A DNA stretch of 64,000 nucleotides from Pseudomonas sp. Q2-TVG4-2 (GCF_013620795.1 NZ_LGLW01000001.1:186001-250000), one strand, 5' to 3'. Positions 11,233 through 21,627 are shown, counted from the stretch's first letter. Notes: generated from the letters alone by a model not told the origin. Program-made: numbers and translations.

Positions 11233-11750
11233 ATGGGTTCTCCTTTGAGAATCATCGGCAGACCCGCCACGGTAAACACCACGCGTTCACATCGTTCGGC
11301 CAAGGCCTGGTGAAGCCAACCGGCCTCATCGACATAGCGCCGACTCAGCTCGCCCAGCGGCACCACGCCCAGACCGGTTTCGTTACTAACCAGCAACACG
11401 CACCCCGGCAGTTCGGCCAGACAGTCGAGCAAGGCCTCGCGCTCCGCTGCAAGCCGGGCCGGGTCGTCCAGCATCAACAGATTGGTAAGCCACAGGGTCA
11501 GGCAGTCGACCAGCAGGCAGCGATCTACCCCCGCCTGTTCGCCCAGCACGCGCGCCAGCGCCAGCGGCTCTTCCACCAGCGCCCAATCGCTCGGCCGCCG
11601 CGCACGGTGCTGCACGATGCGCTCGCTCATCTCGCCATCCAGCGCCTGGCTCGTGGCTATATAGGTGACAGCCAGACCACTGTCACTGGCGAGACGCTCG
11701 GCCAGCCGACTCTTGCCGGAACGGGCTCCCCCGAGAATAAGTTCGATCAC
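11229..11750 (-). CDS. cobU: Adenosylcobinamide kinase / guanylyltransferase
   Basis: 173-residue bifunctional enzyme (CobP) that phosphorylates adenosylcobinamide and adds GMP. The P-loop GGARSGKS is at residues 7-14; [18 protein letters not shown] and [13 protein letters not shown] are family signatures. I choose the GTG at 11750, which overlaps the cobQ stop as GTGA and gives the family-typical start (V/M)[14 protein letters not shown] longer upstream frame exists but would run about 80 codons into cobQ. Confidence 0.93.
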   Translation of the reverse strand: MIELILGGARSGKSRLAERLASDSGLAVTYIATSQALDGEMSERIVQHRARRPSDWALVEEPLALARVLGEQAGVDRCLLVDCLTLWLTNLLMLDDPARLAAEREALLDCLAELPGCVLLVSNETGLGVVPLGELSRRYVDEAGWLHQALAERCERVVFTVAGLPMILKGEPI

Positions 11751-13216
11751 GTGCCGGCCTCCGTGGACAACCCGCAGAGCGTGAGCAGGCGCGTGGTGTC
11801 CAGATGGGTTTCGACGAGATCGGCGAGACGCTCGATATCGCGTTCGCGCATTGCCTGGTAATCGATTCGCTGCGGTGCCTCCAGCCCCGCCCAGCGCAGT
11901 AGCGCCTGACAGGCGTCGGGCGCTTCGAACAGGCCGTGCAGATAGGTACCGAGCACCTGAGCATCCTCGCTTATCGCGCCATCGCATCGGCCGTCGTCGA
12001 GTCGCACAGCCGCACGCTCCAGTGCCGGACCGCTGCTGACACCAGCGTGGATCTCGTAGCCGCTGACCCCAGCATCGCCGAAGGCCAGGCGTCCACGTAC
12101 ATTGCGCAGCTGCTTGCTGGCCGCCAGCTCCGTGGAAAGACTCAGCAACCCGAGCCCATCACTCTGGCCAGCCGGGCCTTCCAGACCAAGCGGGTCGGCG
12201 ATACGCTCGCCGAGCATCTGCAGTCCGCCACAAATGCCTAGCACCTTGCCGCCGTAGCGCAGATGCCGCTGGATTGCCCGATCCCAGCCGTTCTCGCGCA
12301 GCCAAGCGAGATCAGCCCGTACGCTTTTCGAGCCCGGCAGAATGATCAGGTCAGCAGCCGGCACCGCCTGCCCGGGGCCGATGAAACGCAGGTCGACCTG
12401 CGGATGCAAACGCAGCGGATCGAAATCCGTATGGTTGCTGATACGCGGCAGCACCGGCACCACCACCCTCAACGTCTGGCCATCCTTGGCTGACTGGCGC
12501 ACATCGATCGCGTCCTCAGCCTCGAGGTGGAAATCCATCAAGTACGGCAGGACGCCGAGCACCGGTTTTCCGGTGCGCTGCTCGAGCCAGTCAAGACCCG
12601 GCTGCAAGAGCGCTATGTCGCCACGGAAGCGGTTGATTACGAAGCCCTGCACCCGCGCCTGTTCGCTCAGACTAAGCAATTCCAGGGTGCCGACCAGGTG
12701 GGCAAAAACACCTCCCTTGTCGATATCGGCGATCAGGATGACCGGGCAGTCCACCGCCTCGGCAAAGCCCATATTGGCGATATCGTTAGCGCGCAGGTTT
12801 ATCTCGGCGGGCGAGCCAGCGCCTTCGACCATGACCACGATATAGGCCGCACTCAGACGGCGGTGGGAGTCGAGCACCGCCGTCATCGCCACGCGCTTGT
12901 AGTCGTGGTAGGCCGCCGCATCCATGTTGGTGACGGCTCGTCCGTGGATGATTACCTGCGCACCGACGTCGCTGTTGGGCTTGAGCAGGATCGGATTCAT
13001 ATCGGTGTGCGTGGGCAGTCCTGCGGCCTGCGCCTGCACTGCCTGCGCCCGGCCGATCTCGCCGCCATCGGCCGTCACCGCGCTGTTGAGCGCCATGTTC
13101 TGCGGTTTGAACGGGGCCACGGTGACACCCCGCCGGCGAAGCCAACGGCACAGCGCCGTTACCAACGTGCTTTTGCCCGCATCGGATGTCGTGCCCTGAA
13201 CCATCAAGGTGCCCAT
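11747..13216 (-). CDS. cobQ: Cobyric acid synthase
   Basis: 489-residue glutamine amidotransferase that amidates the b, d, e and g carboxylates of adenosylcobyrinic acid a,c-diamide. The N-terminal ATP-binding synthetase domain starts [17 protein letters not shown]. The C-terminal class I GATase domain has nucleophile C329 in [10 protein letters not shown] and H427 in GTYLHGLF. The ATG at 13216 has an AGGAG box 7 nt upstream and overlaps the preceding gene by 13 nt. Confidence 0.95.
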   Translation of the reverse strand: MGTLMVQGTTSDAGKSTLVTALCRWLRRRGVTVAPFKPQNMALNSAVTADGGEIGRAQAVQAQAAGLPTHTDMNPILLKPNSDVGAQVIIHGRAVTNMDAAAYHDYKRVAMTAVLDSHRRLSAAYIVVMVEGAGSPAEINLRANDIANMGFAEAVDCPVILIADIDKGGVFAHLVGTLELLSLSEQARVQGFVINRFRGDIALLQPGLDWLEQRTGKPVLGVLPYLMDFHLEAEDAIDVRQSAKDGQTLRVVVPVLPRISNHTDFDPLRLHPQVDLRFIGPGQAVPAADLIILPGSKSVRADLAWLRENGWDRAIQRHLRYGGKVLGICGGLQMLGERIADPLGLEGPAGQSDGLGLLSLSTELAASKQLRNVRGRLAFGDAGVSGYEIHAGVSSGPALERAAVRLDDGRCDGAISEDAQVLGTYLHGLFEAPDACQALLRWAGLEAPQRIDYQAMRERDIERLADLVETHLDTTRLLTLCGLSTEAGT

Positions 13217-14205
13217 GTTCGGATCTCCTGGAATTTGGCGAACGCGCTGGAGAGCCGGGTCCAACCCTGCTCGTCGGGCGGCAGGCCGAAGCGCAGGCTC
13301 GAAGGAGATCGATATCGGCGCACCAGAATGCCCCGCTCGGCAAGGAACCCGTACAGCCGATTCGATTGCTCGGTAATCACCCATTGAAACAACCCGCAGC
13401 CGCCAGCTGGCGGCAGGTCATGGCTTGTTAGCAACCGTGCCAAACGCTCGGCATCGGCCAGCAGGCGCTCGCGTTGCTCGCACTGCGCCTGGCGGTTCGC
13501 CAACAAGACGCTGCCTATGAACCGGGAAGGACCGGCTACCGACCAAGGGCCAAGGGCATCATCGAGCTGGCCTAGCAACACGGCGTCAGCCAGTACGAAA
13601 CCAAGGCGCGCGCCCGCCATGGCGAAAAACTTGCCGAATGAACGCAGCACGATCAGCCCTGGCAGATGGCTGTGCGTCGCCAGGCTTTGCGCCGGGGTTG
13701 GGTCCATAAACGCTTCGTCGACGATCAACCAGCCGCCACGCACCGCCAGCCGTGCGTGCCAGTCGAGCAACAGCGCGGGATTCAATAGGCGTCCGGTCGG
13801 GTTGTTCGGATTGACCACCACCAATACGTCAAGCTGATCGAGGACACGCGGCACCTCACCTTCACTGATCTCGACCAGACGATGCCCCTCGCGGCGCCAA
13901 GCCTCGGCGTGCTCGCCATAGCAAGGCGAAACGACCCCGACCCGCAGCTGCTGCCGCAGACGCGGCAGGATCTGAATCGCCGCCTGCGAGCCGGCAACCG
14001 GCAGTAGCGACTCGGCGTGGTAGTAATCGCGTGCGGCGGTTTCCAGCCCATCTTCGGCTTCGGGCAAGCGTGTCCAGACGTCGGCCCGAATGGCGGGCAC
14101 CTCGAAACCATAAGGCGCTATCCCCGTGGAGAGGTCGAGCCAATCCGATAGCGGGATGCCGAACGCCTGTGCCGCCGCGCGCAAGCGGCCCCCGTGCTCA
14201 AGCAT
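13204..14205 (-). CDS. cobD: Threonine-phosphate decarboxylase (PLP), cobalamin aminopropanol arm
   Basis: 333-residue PLP enzyme of aminotransferase fold I (CobD in Salmonella, CobC in P. denitrificans). It makes (R)-1-amino-2-propanol O-phosphate for attachment to cobyric acid. The PLP lysine is K192 in [17 protein letters not shown], with NPNNPTG (132-138) and VDEAF (162-166) also present. The ATG at 14205 is favoured by alignment of MLEHGGRL to the family start and overlaps cbiB by 8 nt. The symbol follows Salmonella usage. Confidence 0.92.
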   Translation of the reverse strand: MLEHGGRLRAAAQAFGIPLSDWLDLSTGIAPYGFEVPAIRADVWTRLPEAEDGLETAARDYYHAESLLPVAGSQAAIQILPRLRQQLRVGVVSPCYGEHAEAWRREGHRLVEISEGEVPRVLDQLDVLVVVNPNNPTGRLLNPALLLDWHARLAVRGGWLIVDEAFMDPTPAQSLATHSHLPGLIVLRSFGKFFAMAGARLGFVLADAVLLGQLDDALGPWSVAGPSRFIGSVLLANRQAQCEQRERLLADAERLARLLTSHDLPPAGGCGLFQWVITEQSNRLYGFLAERGILVRRYRSPSSLRFGLPPDEQGWTRLSSAFAKFQEIRTWAP

Positions 14206-15124
14206 GCAGCCAGCCTCCCAGCAGCAGGACCAACAACCAGACGCCAACGCCAGCCCAGACCATATCCAGCGCGCGCTCGATATCGCGCGCATCAGGTGCT
14301 TCGCCTACACCCAACGTTGGGCGCTGGTGCAACTCACCGTGATAAACCGCCGGCCCGCCCAGCGAGACGCCCAACGCACCGGCACCCGCTGCCATCACTG
14401 GACCTGCGTTGGGGCTGTCCCACGATGGCGCCTGCTGTCGCCAACAGCGCCAGGCTTCTCGCGTCTGCCCCAGCACGGCATAAGTCAAAGCAACCAGCCG
14501 GGCCGGTAGGAAATTGAGCGCATCATCGATACGTGCCGCGGCCCAACCGAAACGTTCGAAGCGCTGGTTGCGATAACCCCACATGGCGTCCAGGGTGTTG
14601 CTCAAGCGGTACAGCACGACGCCCGGTGCACCGGCCACAGCGAACCAGAACAGTGCTGCGAATACCGCATCGCTACCGTTCTCCAGCGCTGACTCCGTCG
14701 CCGCGCGTGCCACGCCCTGCTCGTCCAGCCCATTCGCGTCACGGCTGACGATAAATCCGACGCGCCGCCGCGCCTCGGCCAGGTTGCCATTGCGTAAGGC
14801 GCTTGCAACCGGCAGCAGGTGCTCACCCAGGCTCCGCAGACCAAGCGCAACGTACAGCAGGACGACTTCAACCAGCCAGCCGATCCCTGGCAACAGGCTC
14901 AACAACCAGGCGGCAACGGTTAGCGGTAACACCGCCAGGCACCAGGCGCTAACGCCATGACTGCGCCAGCCACGGCCGTCGGGTCCGTTGAACTGCCGCT
15001 CGAGGTGCTCCGCGATTCGGCCGAAGACCACCAATGGATGACCGCGCCGAGGCTCGCCCAGCAACGCGTCCAATCCGATCCCGGCGAGGCAGCTCAGCGC
15101 TAGGCTCAAGATAATTGCTCCCAC
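14198..15124 (-). CDS. cbiB: Adenosylcobinamide-phosphate synthase
   Basis: 308-residue membrane protein (CbiB; CobD in P. denitrificans) that attaches aminopropanol (phosphate) to cobyric acid. Motifs: [18 protein letters not shown] at the N-terminus, [26 protein letters not shown] split across the core, and [15 protein letters not shown]. The start is probably the GTG at 15124, inside the end of bluB (19 nt overlap); no ATG lies nearby. It ends inside the next gene, consistent with tight coupling. Confidence 0.93.
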   Translation of the reverse strand: MGAIILSLALSCLAGIGLDALLGEPRRGHPLVVFGRIAEHLERQFNGPDGRGWRSHGVSAWCLAVLPLTVAAWLLSLLPGIGWLVEVVLLYVALGLRSLGEHLLPVASALRNGNLAEARRRVGFIVSRDANGLDEQGVARAATESALENGSDAVFAALFWFAVAGAPGVVLYRLSNTLDAMWGYRNQRFERFGWAAARIDDALNFLPARLVALTYAVLGQTREAWRCWRQQAPSWDSPNAGPVMAAGAGALGVSLGGPAVYHGELHQRPTLGVGEAPDARDIERALDMVWAGVGVWLLVLLLGGWLHA

Positions 15125-15756
15125 CGGTCTTCAAACAGCAGCTCTTCAAGCGGACGCGGCTGGATCCAGCCCTGCAGGGCCAGCATGGGTGCGGGGTAGA
15201 ACTCCTCTACCGGCCCGAGGCAGATCACGGCCACCGGCTCGGCACCGGCCGGCATTTGCAATAGCTCGGCCAATGCCTGCGGATCGAACAAGGAGACCCA
15301 GCCCATCCCCAGACCCTCCGCCCGCGCTGCGAGCCAGAGGTTCTGGATGGCGCAGGCTGCCGATGCCAGGTCCATCTGCGGCATGGTGCGTCGGCCAAAA
15401 ATATGGGCGTCACGATCTTCCATCAATGCGACGACCAACAACTCGGCGCAGTCTCTGATGCCCTCGACCTTCAGCTTCATGAACTCACGGCCGCTTTCTC
15501 CCAACGCTTCGGCCGTGAGAACCCGCTCTCGCTCGACCAACTCAGCGATGGCCAGACGCAACTCCGCGCGACGAATACGGATGAATCGCCAGGGCTGCAT
15601 CAATCCAACGCTTGGGCCCTGATGCGCCGCTTCGAGCAACCGCGCCAGAACCTCGGGCGCCACCTTGCCGCCGTTGAAGTGGCGCATGTCACGACGTTCG
15701 GCGATGGCTCGGTAAACACCGGCGCGCTGTTCCTCGGTAAACGCATGCTCACTCAT
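15106..15756 (-). CDS. bluB: 5,6-dimethylbenzimidazole synthase
   Basis: 216-residue flavin-destructase of the nitroreductase fold. It converts reduced FMN and O2 to 5,6-dimethylbenzimidazole, the lower ligand of B12, so the pathway here needs oxygen for this step. Visible signatures are [24 protein letters not shown] and [12 protein letters not shown]. The neighbour cobT uses the product. It overlaps cobB by 4 nt (ATGA). Confidence 0.93.
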   Translation of the reverse strand: MSEHAFTEEQRAGVYRAIAERRDMRHFNGGKVAPEVLARLLEAAHQGPSVGLMQPWRFIRIRRAELRLAIAELVERERVLTAEALGESGREFMKLKVEGIRDCAELLVVALMEDRDAHIFGRRTMPQMDLASAACAIQNLWLAARAEGLGMGWVSLFDPQALAELLQMPAGAEPVAVICLGPVEEFYPAPMLALQGWIQPRPLEELLFEDRWEQLS

Positions 15757-17045
15757 GGCTTTAACAGTGCAGCAGCAGCCACAGGGTTGGACGGCAAGTA
15801 AAAGTGGATATAGGACGCGGTTAGCCGTCCTTGCCGGTATACCGCCTCGGCCGTGCGCTTATAGTTCGGGCATTCGCCGCGCGCGATCGGTTGCAGGGTC
15901 GAATCAAGGGACGAATGGTGAAAGGTGTGGCCGCGTAAAGATCCTTCCTGCAGTTCGACTTCCTGCAGCGCCAGCGCGGTGAGGCGCTTCTGCATCTGCG
16001 CTTCACCGGAAAGCAGACCGAGCATGTCGCCACGGGCGCCGGCCTGGTCAGTCAGCCCGTCGAACAGATAAAGCATGCCGCCACACTCCGCCAGTATCGG
16101 CTTGCCCGCTGCGTGATGCGCCCGAATAGCCTCGCCCATGGCGTAGTTGCCAGCGAGTGCGTGTAGATGCAGCTCCGGGTAACCGCCTGGCAGGTATAGG
16201 CTATCCACTATCGGCAGCTGAGCGGAGCTCAGCGGAGAGAAAAACCGCAGTTCGGCGCCAAGCGCCCGTAACAGATCGAGGTTGGCCTGGTAGACGAAGG
16301 CGAACGCTGCATCGCGCGCCACACCGATTCGCACGCCTTCCAACAACGGCAGCACCGCGCCGGGCTCTGGCGGCGCAAAGCAGACCGGTTCAGGCAGTTT
16401 GCAATCAGCACTCGCTTCCAGCGCATCGGCGGCAGCGTCGAGGCGGGCATCCAGATCCGGCAGTTCCTGCGCCTGCACCAAACCAAGGTGACGACTCGGC
16501 ATGATGACTGCTTCGCTGCGCGGTAGCGCGCCAAACCAGTCGATATGATCCGGCAGACAATCGCGAAGAATTTCGCCATGGCGACTGCTGCCCACCCGGT
16601 TGGCGAGCACGCCGGCGAAAGGTAGATCGGGTTGATAACTGGCTAAACCATGCGCCAACGCACCGAATGTCTGCGCCATGGCCGAGGCATCCACCACCGC
16701 CAGGACCGGGATGCCAAAATGCCGCGCCAGATCAGCGGCTGATGGTGTGCCGTCGAACAGCCCCATGACCCCTTCGATTAGTATCAGGTCGGCCTCGCCC
16801 GCTGCCTCCCACAGCAAACGCCGGCCGTCCACCTCGCCGACCATCCACAAATCAAGCTGGTATACGGGATTGCCGCTCGCGTGGGTCAACACCATTGGAT
16901 CGAGGAAATCCGGGCCGCACTTGAATACTCGCACGCACTTGCCTTGTCGGGCGTGCAAACGAGCAAGCCCGGCAGTGACAGTCGTTTTGCCCTGCCCCGA
17001 TGCTGGCGCCGCGATCAGCAACGCTGGGCACCTTCTGGTAGTCAT
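15753..17045 (-). CDS. cobB: Cobyrinate / hydrogenobyrinate a,c-diamide synthase
   Basis: 430-residue glutamine-dependent amidase acting on the a and c side chains of the corrin. The ATP-binding domain begins with LIAAPASGQGKTTVTAGLA. The C-terminal GATase has nucleophile C321 (LAECGGMLYLF), with GHTFHHS at 372-378 and a late His in YIHFYL. The ATG at 17045 follows a GAGAGG box. The frame is open for 28 codons further upstream, but that stretch overlaps a repeat-like spacer. Confidence 0.94.
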   Translation of the reverse strand: MTTRRCPALLIAAPASGQGKTTVTAGLARLHARQGKCVRVFKCGPDFLDPMVLTHASGNPVYQLDLWMVGEVDGRRLLWEAAGEADLILIEGVMGLFDGTPSAADLARHFGIPVLAVVDASAMAQTFGALAHGLASYQPDLPFAGVLANRVGSSRHGEILRDCLPDHIDWFGALPRSEAVIMPSRHLGLVQAQELPDLDARLDAAADALEASADCKLPEPVCFAPPEPGAVLPLLEGVRIGVARDAAFAFVYQANLDLLRALGAELRFFSPLSSAQLPIVDSLYLPGGYPELHLHALAGNYAMGEAIRAHHAAGKPILAECGGMLYLFDGLTDQAGARGDMLGLLSGEAQMQKRLTALALQEVELQEGSLRGHTFHHSSLDSTLQPIARGECPNYKRTAEAVYRQGRLTASYIHFYLPSNPVAAAALLKP

Positions 17046-17058
17046 CGCGACCTCTCGT

Positions 17059-17096
17059 CGGCACTGTAGGGTGAATGACGCTTCACCGATCCACCC
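17059..17096. repeat. Dispersed GTAGGGTG-type intergenic repeat
   Basis: The 121-bp gap between cobB and cobO holds GTAGGGTGAATGACGC, then TTCACCGATCCACCC, a partly self-complementary element. Related GTAG(G/A)GTGG sequences occur near 40835-40865 and 27956-27980, so this looks like a short dispersed extragenic repeat. Function is unknown. Confidence 0.4.
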
Positions 17097-17166
17097 TTGC
17101 CTGTGCTGAGCGATCGTACCGCAACCCAACCTGCATAATTCTCGGCGCGCGCCTTGAGCGCCGGCA

Positions 17167-17778
17167 TCAGAACTCCACCCCTTTCTGCGCCTTCACCCCG
17201 GCCTTGAACGCATGCTTGACGAGGTTCATCTCGGTGACCGTGTCGGCCGCCTCGATCAGCTTCGGCGGCGCGCCTCGTCCGGTGACCACTACGTGTTGCA
17301 GCATTGGTCGGGACTCGATATCGGCGAGCACAGGGTCAAGGTCGAGGTAGCCGTATTTCAGCGCGATGTTCAGCTCATCGAGCACCACCAACCCAATACT
17401 TGGGTCAGCCAGCAACTCGGCGGCCACTGCCCAGGCTTCATGCGCCTTGGCGATATCACGCTGACGGTCCTGGGTTTCCCAGGTGAAGCCTTCACCCATC
17501 ACGTGGTAGCTGACCTCGTCAGGGAAGCGCCGGAAAAAGGTCTCCTCACCGGTGCTGGCCGCGCCCTTGATGAACTGCACCACACCGACTTTGATGCCAT
17601 GGCCGAGCGCTCGAGCGACCATGCCGAAGGCGGAGCTGCTTTTGCCCTTGCCGTTGCCGGTATGGACCAGCAGCAGACCGTACTCTTCCTGAGCTTCAGC
17701 AATTTTCTGATCGACCAGCGCCTTCTTGCGCTGCATGCGCGCCTTGTGGCGTTCGTCGCGTTCGCTGGACTCGGTCAT
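17167..17778 (-). CDS. cobO: Cob(I)yrinic acid a,c-diamide adenosyltransferase
   Basis: 203-residue CobA/CobO-type corrinoid adenosyltransferase that moves the 5'-deoxyadenosyl group of ATP onto reduced corrinoid cobalt. The modified P-loop is HTGNGKGKSSSAFG (about residues 39-52). Other signatures are VQFIKGA, LDELNIALKYGYLD and VVTGRGAPPKLIEAADTVTEM, read as VVTGRG then the EAAD turn. It overlaps the membrane-protein gene upstream by 4 nt. Confidence 0.95.
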   Translation of the reverse strand: MTESSERDERHKARMQRKKALVDQKIAEAQEEYGLLLVHTGNGKGKSSSAFGMVARALGHGIKVGVVQFIKGAASTGEETFFRRFPDEVSYHVMGEGFTWETQDRQRDIAKAHEAWAVAAELLADPSIGLVVLDELNIALKYGYLDLDPVLADIESRPMLQHVVVTGRGAPPKLIEAADTVTEMNLVKHAFKAGVKAQKGVEF

Positions 17779-18344
17779 GCGTGGGCCCCGTCATGCTGAG
17801 TGGCCCAGACACGTAGGCCAATGAACAACGCCGCCGCGGTTCCGACATAGAGCGCCAGCGTCCCCAGGTAACGCGGATAGTAAGTACCGATGCGTTCGGC
17901 CAGTTGCGCCAGGCTCGGATCGGGATAGCGTCCAGAGAAGAATAGGAAGCCGCCGCCCGAAAACAGATAGCAGACGAAAGCGCTCAGCATCACGCACCCC
18001 GCCAGTATGGCCAGGCTGGTCAGTTGGTCGCGGTGCAGTCGCGCATAGATGCGACCACCGAACCATAACGAGCCGTACGCCGGTACCAACATCCAGTAGG
18101 CGGGCGACATGCAATAGCTGCTCACGCCGCTCCATTCGATAGCGGCGAAATCCAGCAGCGAAGCCTCGACAAACAACGCGGGGAACACCCAGCGTGGTGC
18201 GAGCAGCACACCGGCGAGGAAAAATACCGCCCAGGAAGCACTCGGCAGATTCACCGAAGCGAAGTGTTGGCCGCGAGTCATCGCCATCAGCGCCACCAGC
18301 GCAATGCCGACAGCCAGCTGGGCCCGTGGGGACAGTTTGATCAT
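17775..18344 (-). CDS. Small membrane protein, candidate BtuM-like cobalamin transporter (solitary ECF S-component)
   Basis: 189 residues with about five or six hydrophobic helices. It lies between btuB and cobO in the riboswitch-led operon and overlaps cobO by 4 nt. BtuM proteins are known as about 190-residue, six-helix B12 transporters of Gram-negative bacteria with a cobalt-coordinating cysteine near residue 80. Here C78 sits in SSYCMSPAYW, in a hydrophobic stretch. Size, cysteine position and context fit BtuM, but the match is from memory of the family rather than an alignment. Alternative: an uncharacterised B12-regulon membrane protein. Confidence 0.55.
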   Translation of the reverse strand: MIKLSPRAQLAVGIALVALMAMTRGQHFASVNLPSASWAVFFLAGVLLAPRWVFPALFVEASLLDFAAIEWSGVSSYCMSPAYWMLVPAYGSLWFGGRIYARLHRDQLTSLAILAGCVMLSAFVCYLFSGGGFLFFSGRYPDPSLAQLAERIGTYYPRYLGTLALYVGTAAALFIGLRVWATQHDGAHA

Positions 18345-18382
18345 GTGCGTTCTCCTTGGAGGTGCGGTGCGCCGTAGCGCGG

Positions 18383-20257
18383 TTAAAGCGCCTGGTAGCG
18401 GACCGTGAAATGAACCGCCCTACCCGGCTGCTCGTAGGTCTGCGCGGTTTCGTATTCGCGATCGAACAGGTTGCTCAGCCTGGCTTGCAGCCGCCAGGAC
18501 TCGTCGATGCGGTACTCGCCTCGCAGATCCATCAGCGCATACCCTGGCAGCCGCTCGGCATCGGCGTTGCTGGCACGGTCATAACGCTGGCTGGCGGTAT
18601 AGAAGGTGGTGCCGACCGCGAAGCGACCGATGGTGCGGTCCAGATCGATATTGAGGGCACGTTTGGCGCGGCGTGGCAGCAGATGTCCGTGATTGGCCTT
18701 GCTGCGATCCTGGGGATCGAGAATCGTCAGAGTGGTTGCGACGTCCCACCCGAGCAGGCGGGTGGCAGCGCTGCCTTCGATCCCGCGAATCCGGGCGACA
18801 TCGACATTCTGCGGTTGCATGGGGTTGCTGCCGGTCCAGATGATCAGATCGTCGATCTGGGTTTCGAACGCGTTCAGGCTCCACTCGCCCCACCGCTGTT
18901 CGCCCTTCAGGCCCAGCTCATAGCTTTGCGACTCTTCGGGCTTCAGGTCCGGGTTGCCAGCAGTGAAGCCGGTGTCCGGTGCGTACAGGTCGTTGAACGT
19001 CGGTGCCTTGAACGCGGTGCCATAGGAAGCGCTGAGCACCAGATTGTCACGCAGGTCATAACTCCAGCCGAGGTTGCCGGTGTCATGGTTGCCGAACTGC
19101 TCGTTGTCGTCACGGCGCACGCCCGCCAACACGCCATGCCGGCCGAAGCGGGCCTGGTACTGGAGGTAGGCACCCTTGTTGTCGCGTGAATCGATCGCGT
19201 AATCGTCGCTGACGTCGATGCGGTCCTGCTGGTAATCGAAACCAAGCGTGAGCAACTGCTCGTCGGCGAGGCTGAAATCGTTCTGCCACCCGAAGGTGTC
19301 TCGTTGGGTGTCGAAACGCGAATAGAAAGCGCCGTCGCGGAAATTTTCACCGTTGTCCTCACTGTGACCGACCTGCAGCGTCACCAGCCAGGGATCGAGC
19401 GGGGCAAACCGTGCCCGTCCAGCCGCGACCTGCTGACCACCGTCGCTGTAGGCGAAGCGGCCCCTGGCACCCGAGGTCGTCCTCGAATCGTAATCACTGT
19501 GGTTCTCGACATGCAGCCAGCTGCCGTCCAGTTCCAGTCCGTTGTCGAATCGATAACCGCCGCGCAGCAAGCCGGACAGCTCACGATAACCATCGGCATC
19601 CGCCTCGTACGCACGCGGCGCGGTTGGCCGATAGGCACGTGAGCTGATGCCGTCGGTGGACTCGCTGGCGATGCCGAGATTGAACCAGCCAGCGCCGTGA
19701 CCACCGGAAACGCCCGCAGTGCCATCGAAGCTGGAGCGACTGCCGGCGCCGACGGAGAAATAGGGCTTGAATCCGTCACCATTACCCTGGCGAGTAAAGA
19801 TCTGCATCACGCCGCCGACCGCCTCAGAACCGTAGAGACTGGAGCGTGGCCCGCGCACCAGCTCGATGCGCTCGATCTGCTCCACAGGGATGCTTTCCAG
19901 TGAAGCGCCGCCGGCGGTGGCCGAGCCGATCTTGATGCCATCCACCAGCACCAGGAGATGCTGGCTGCTGGTGCCGCGAACGTACACCGATGAGGTTTTG
20001 CCACGCCCACCATTAGCCGAAACGCTTACGCCTGCGAGTCCCCGCAGCAAGTCGAGCACGCTGGCCGCCTGACTGCGCTCGATCTCTTCACGGGTGATCA
20101 CCGTGCTCGATGCGATGCGGCTGAAGGAGCGCTCGGTACGGGTCGCCGTGACGACTTGCTCATCGAGGTCGAGCGGCTGGGTTGGCAGGGAAAAGGACAG
20201 CGAGGAATAACCCAGCAGCGCACAGGCTGCAGAGGCGGTAAAAGGTTTGCGAATCAA
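18383..20257 (-). CDS. btuB: TonB-dependent vitamin B12 receptor
   Basis: About 624-residue outer-membrane receptor for cobalamin. After the signal peptide comes a TonB box (DEQVVTATRTER). The plug domain contains LLRGLAGVSVSANGG and VLVDGIKIGSATAG, and the barrel has the Y-E-L-G-L-K and final beta strand VHFTVRYQAL. The start is probably TTG at 20257 (MIRKPFTASAACALLG), which has GGAG 8 nt upstream; the ATG at 20290 would add 11 residues before the signal peptide. First gene of the operon, below the B12 riboswitch. Confidence 0.92.
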   Translation of the reverse strand: MIRKPFTASAACALLGYSSLSFSLPTQPLDLDEQVVTATRTERSFSRIASSTVITREEIERSQAASVLDLLRGLAGVSVSANGGRGKTSSVYVRGTSSQHLLVLVDGIKIGSATAGGASLESIPVEQIERIELVRGPRSSLYGSEAVGGVMQIFTRQGNGDGFKPYFSVGAGSRSSFDGTAGVSGGHGAGWFNLGIASESTDGISSRAYRPTAPRAYEADADGYRELSGLLRGGYRFDNGLELDGSWLHVENHSDYDSRTTSGARGRFAYSDGGQQVAAGRARFAPLDPWLVTLQVGHSEDNGENFRDGAFYSRFDTQRDTFGWQNDFSLADEQLLTLGFDYQQDRIDVSDDYAIDSRDNKGAYLQYQARFGRHGVLAGVRRDDNEQFGNHDTGNLGWSYDLRDNLVLSASYGTAFKAPTFNDLYAPDTGFTAGNPDLKPEESQSYELGLKGEQRWGEWSLNAFETQIDDLIIWTGSNPMQPQNVDVARIRGIEGSAATRLLGWDVATTLTILDPQDRSKANHGHLLPRRAKRALNIDLDRTIGRFAVGTTFYTASQRYDRASNADAERLPGYALMDLRGEYRIDESWRLQARLSNLFDREYETAQTYEQPGRAVHFTVRYQAL

Positions 20258-20374
20258 GTTCAGGTCTCCGTCGTGCCCGCCGCACGACATGCAGTCGATA
20301 AAGGCAGACGGAGATCGCAGAGAAAGGGAGTGCAGGTGCAGGCAGCCGCACCCCGATCAGCGCCCGCCGCACTG

Positions 20375-20562
20375 CCGTGGAATGCGACAGGCCGGTCTCC
20401 GGGCTTGCGAGCGAACGCTTTGCAGCATTCGGAAACCACGCCTTCCCATGCCTGTGGCACAGTGGCTTTGAGTGGTTTCTTGTCTCGCCTACCGTTGCGG
20501 GGGCAGCGCCGGAGTCTTCGAAAGAATGGACCGGCTTCCCTGTTTCACCCATCTGGCACTAG
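20375..20562 (-). promoter_or_regulatory. Cobalamin (B12) riboswitch
   Basis: On the minus strand the 5' UTR of btuB carries the core blocks of the cobalamin riboswitch in the right order: GGTGAAACAGGGAAGCCGGT, then GCTGCCCCCGCAACGG, then GCCACTG and GGGAAGGC, then the B12 box GCCCGGAGACCGGCCTG near 20388-20405. The aptamer ends about 120 nt before the btuB start. B12 binding would shut down uptake and the downstream biosynthetic genes. Confidence 0.95.
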
Positions 20563-20778
20563 GGGCTGTGTCGGAATCTCAACAGCCGCTGGGCCAGGGG
20601 TCACCTGAAGCAGCGCGGAGATTAGTTCAAAGAACCGGCGCAGCGCAACTCGCAGTGCCTTCGGCGAGTCTGAATGCACTTGGCTGGCGATTTACCGGAA
20701 CGCCGCGCTCGGATCGCATTCGAATGTAACAATGCCCCACTCGCCACCGGCCCATCCCAACGAGAAGACGCCCGCCCA
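20563..20778. other. Divergent intergenic region between the riboswitch and the phosphoesterase gene
   Basis: 216 bp that should hold the promoter of the B12 operon (minus) and of the phosphoesterase gene (plus). I see no convincing sigma70 pair and no other gene in it. The plus-strand gene has only a weak purine-rich stretch (GAGAAGACG) as a ribosome binding site. Confidence 0.5.
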
Positions 20779-21582
20779 ATGACGACCATCGTGCAGATCT
20801 CCGACACCCACTTCGGCACCGAGCAGCCTGCGGTGGTGCAAGCCATGGAGGATCACGTACGCGAGCATGGGGCTGATCTGCTGATCTTCTCGGGCGACAT
20901 CACCCAGCGCGCCAGGGCCGGGCAATTTGCCGCGGCGTGGGCCTTCGTGCAGCGCCTGCATAGTCATGGTATTGCCGAAACACTGGTGATTCCGGGCAAC
21001 CACGATATTCCGCTGTACAACGTTTTCGCACGCTTCTTTATGCCCTACCGAAACTATCGCCGGCATTTCGGCGATGACCTCGAGCCCATCTTCGAAAACG
21101 ACGAAGCGCTGATCATTGGTCTCAATACCACGCACCCAAGACGGCACAAGGATGGTCTGGTAACCGACCAGCAGGTGCAATCGGTAACGCAACGGCTCAA
21201 GCAAACCGACCCGAACAAGCTGCGCATCGTGGTCGCGCATCAACCTTTCGGTGCGATGGTCCTGAGCGACCTGAGCAACCTGCAGCACAACGCCGACGAT
21301 GCGTTGCATCGCTGGGCCGACCAGGGATTGGATTTGGTGATGGGTGGGCACATCCATTTGCCCTACGTGTTGCCGCTGTCCAGGCAATACCCTGGGCTGT
21401 CGCGTGAAATCTGGATGGTCCAGGCGGGTACCACATTGTCGTCACGGGTCCGCGGCACCTCACCGAACTCCTTCAACCGCCTGAAGCTTCATTCCGGCAC
21501 AGATAAGAAAGCCTGTGTCGAGCGCTGGGACCTGCTGGACGATTGCTTCGTGCTGGGGTCGCATTTCAACCTGCACTGGTAG
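20779..21582 (+). CDS. Calcineurin-like metallophosphoesterase
   Basis: 267-residue dinuclear-metal phosphoesterase. All five metal-site blocks are present: QISDTHFG (D-x-H), SGDIT (GD), GNHD, VAHQPF (H) and GGHIHLPY (G-H-x-H). Members include cyclic-nucleotide phosphodiesterases and other phosphohydrolases; the substrate cannot be told. The ATG at 20779 starts directly at MTTIVQISDTHFG. The frame stays open upstream but the extension is unlike the family. Confidence 0.88.
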   Translation: MTTIVQISDTHFGTEQPAVVQAMEDHVREHGADLLIFSGDITQRARAGQFAAAWAFVQRLHSHGIAETLVIPGNHDIPLYNVFARFFMPYRNYRRHFGDDLEPIFENDEALIIGLNTTHPRRHKDGLVTDQQVQSVTQRLKQTDPNKLRIVVAHQPFGAMVLSDLSNLQHNADDALHRWADQGLDLVMGGHIHLPYVLPLSRQYPGLSREIWMVQAGTTLSSRVRGTSPNSFNRLKLHSGTDKKACVERWDLLDDCFVLGSHFNLHW

Positions 21583-21627
21583 CCACAGCGGCCGCCGCGC
21601 GCAGGCATCCCGCTGCGGATGTCGACC

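Noticed and set aside
10318..11313. Plus-strand frame of about 330 codons within cobT
   Set aside because: Mirror frame of a high-GC gene; the minus-strand reading gives a full cobT with catalytic residues.
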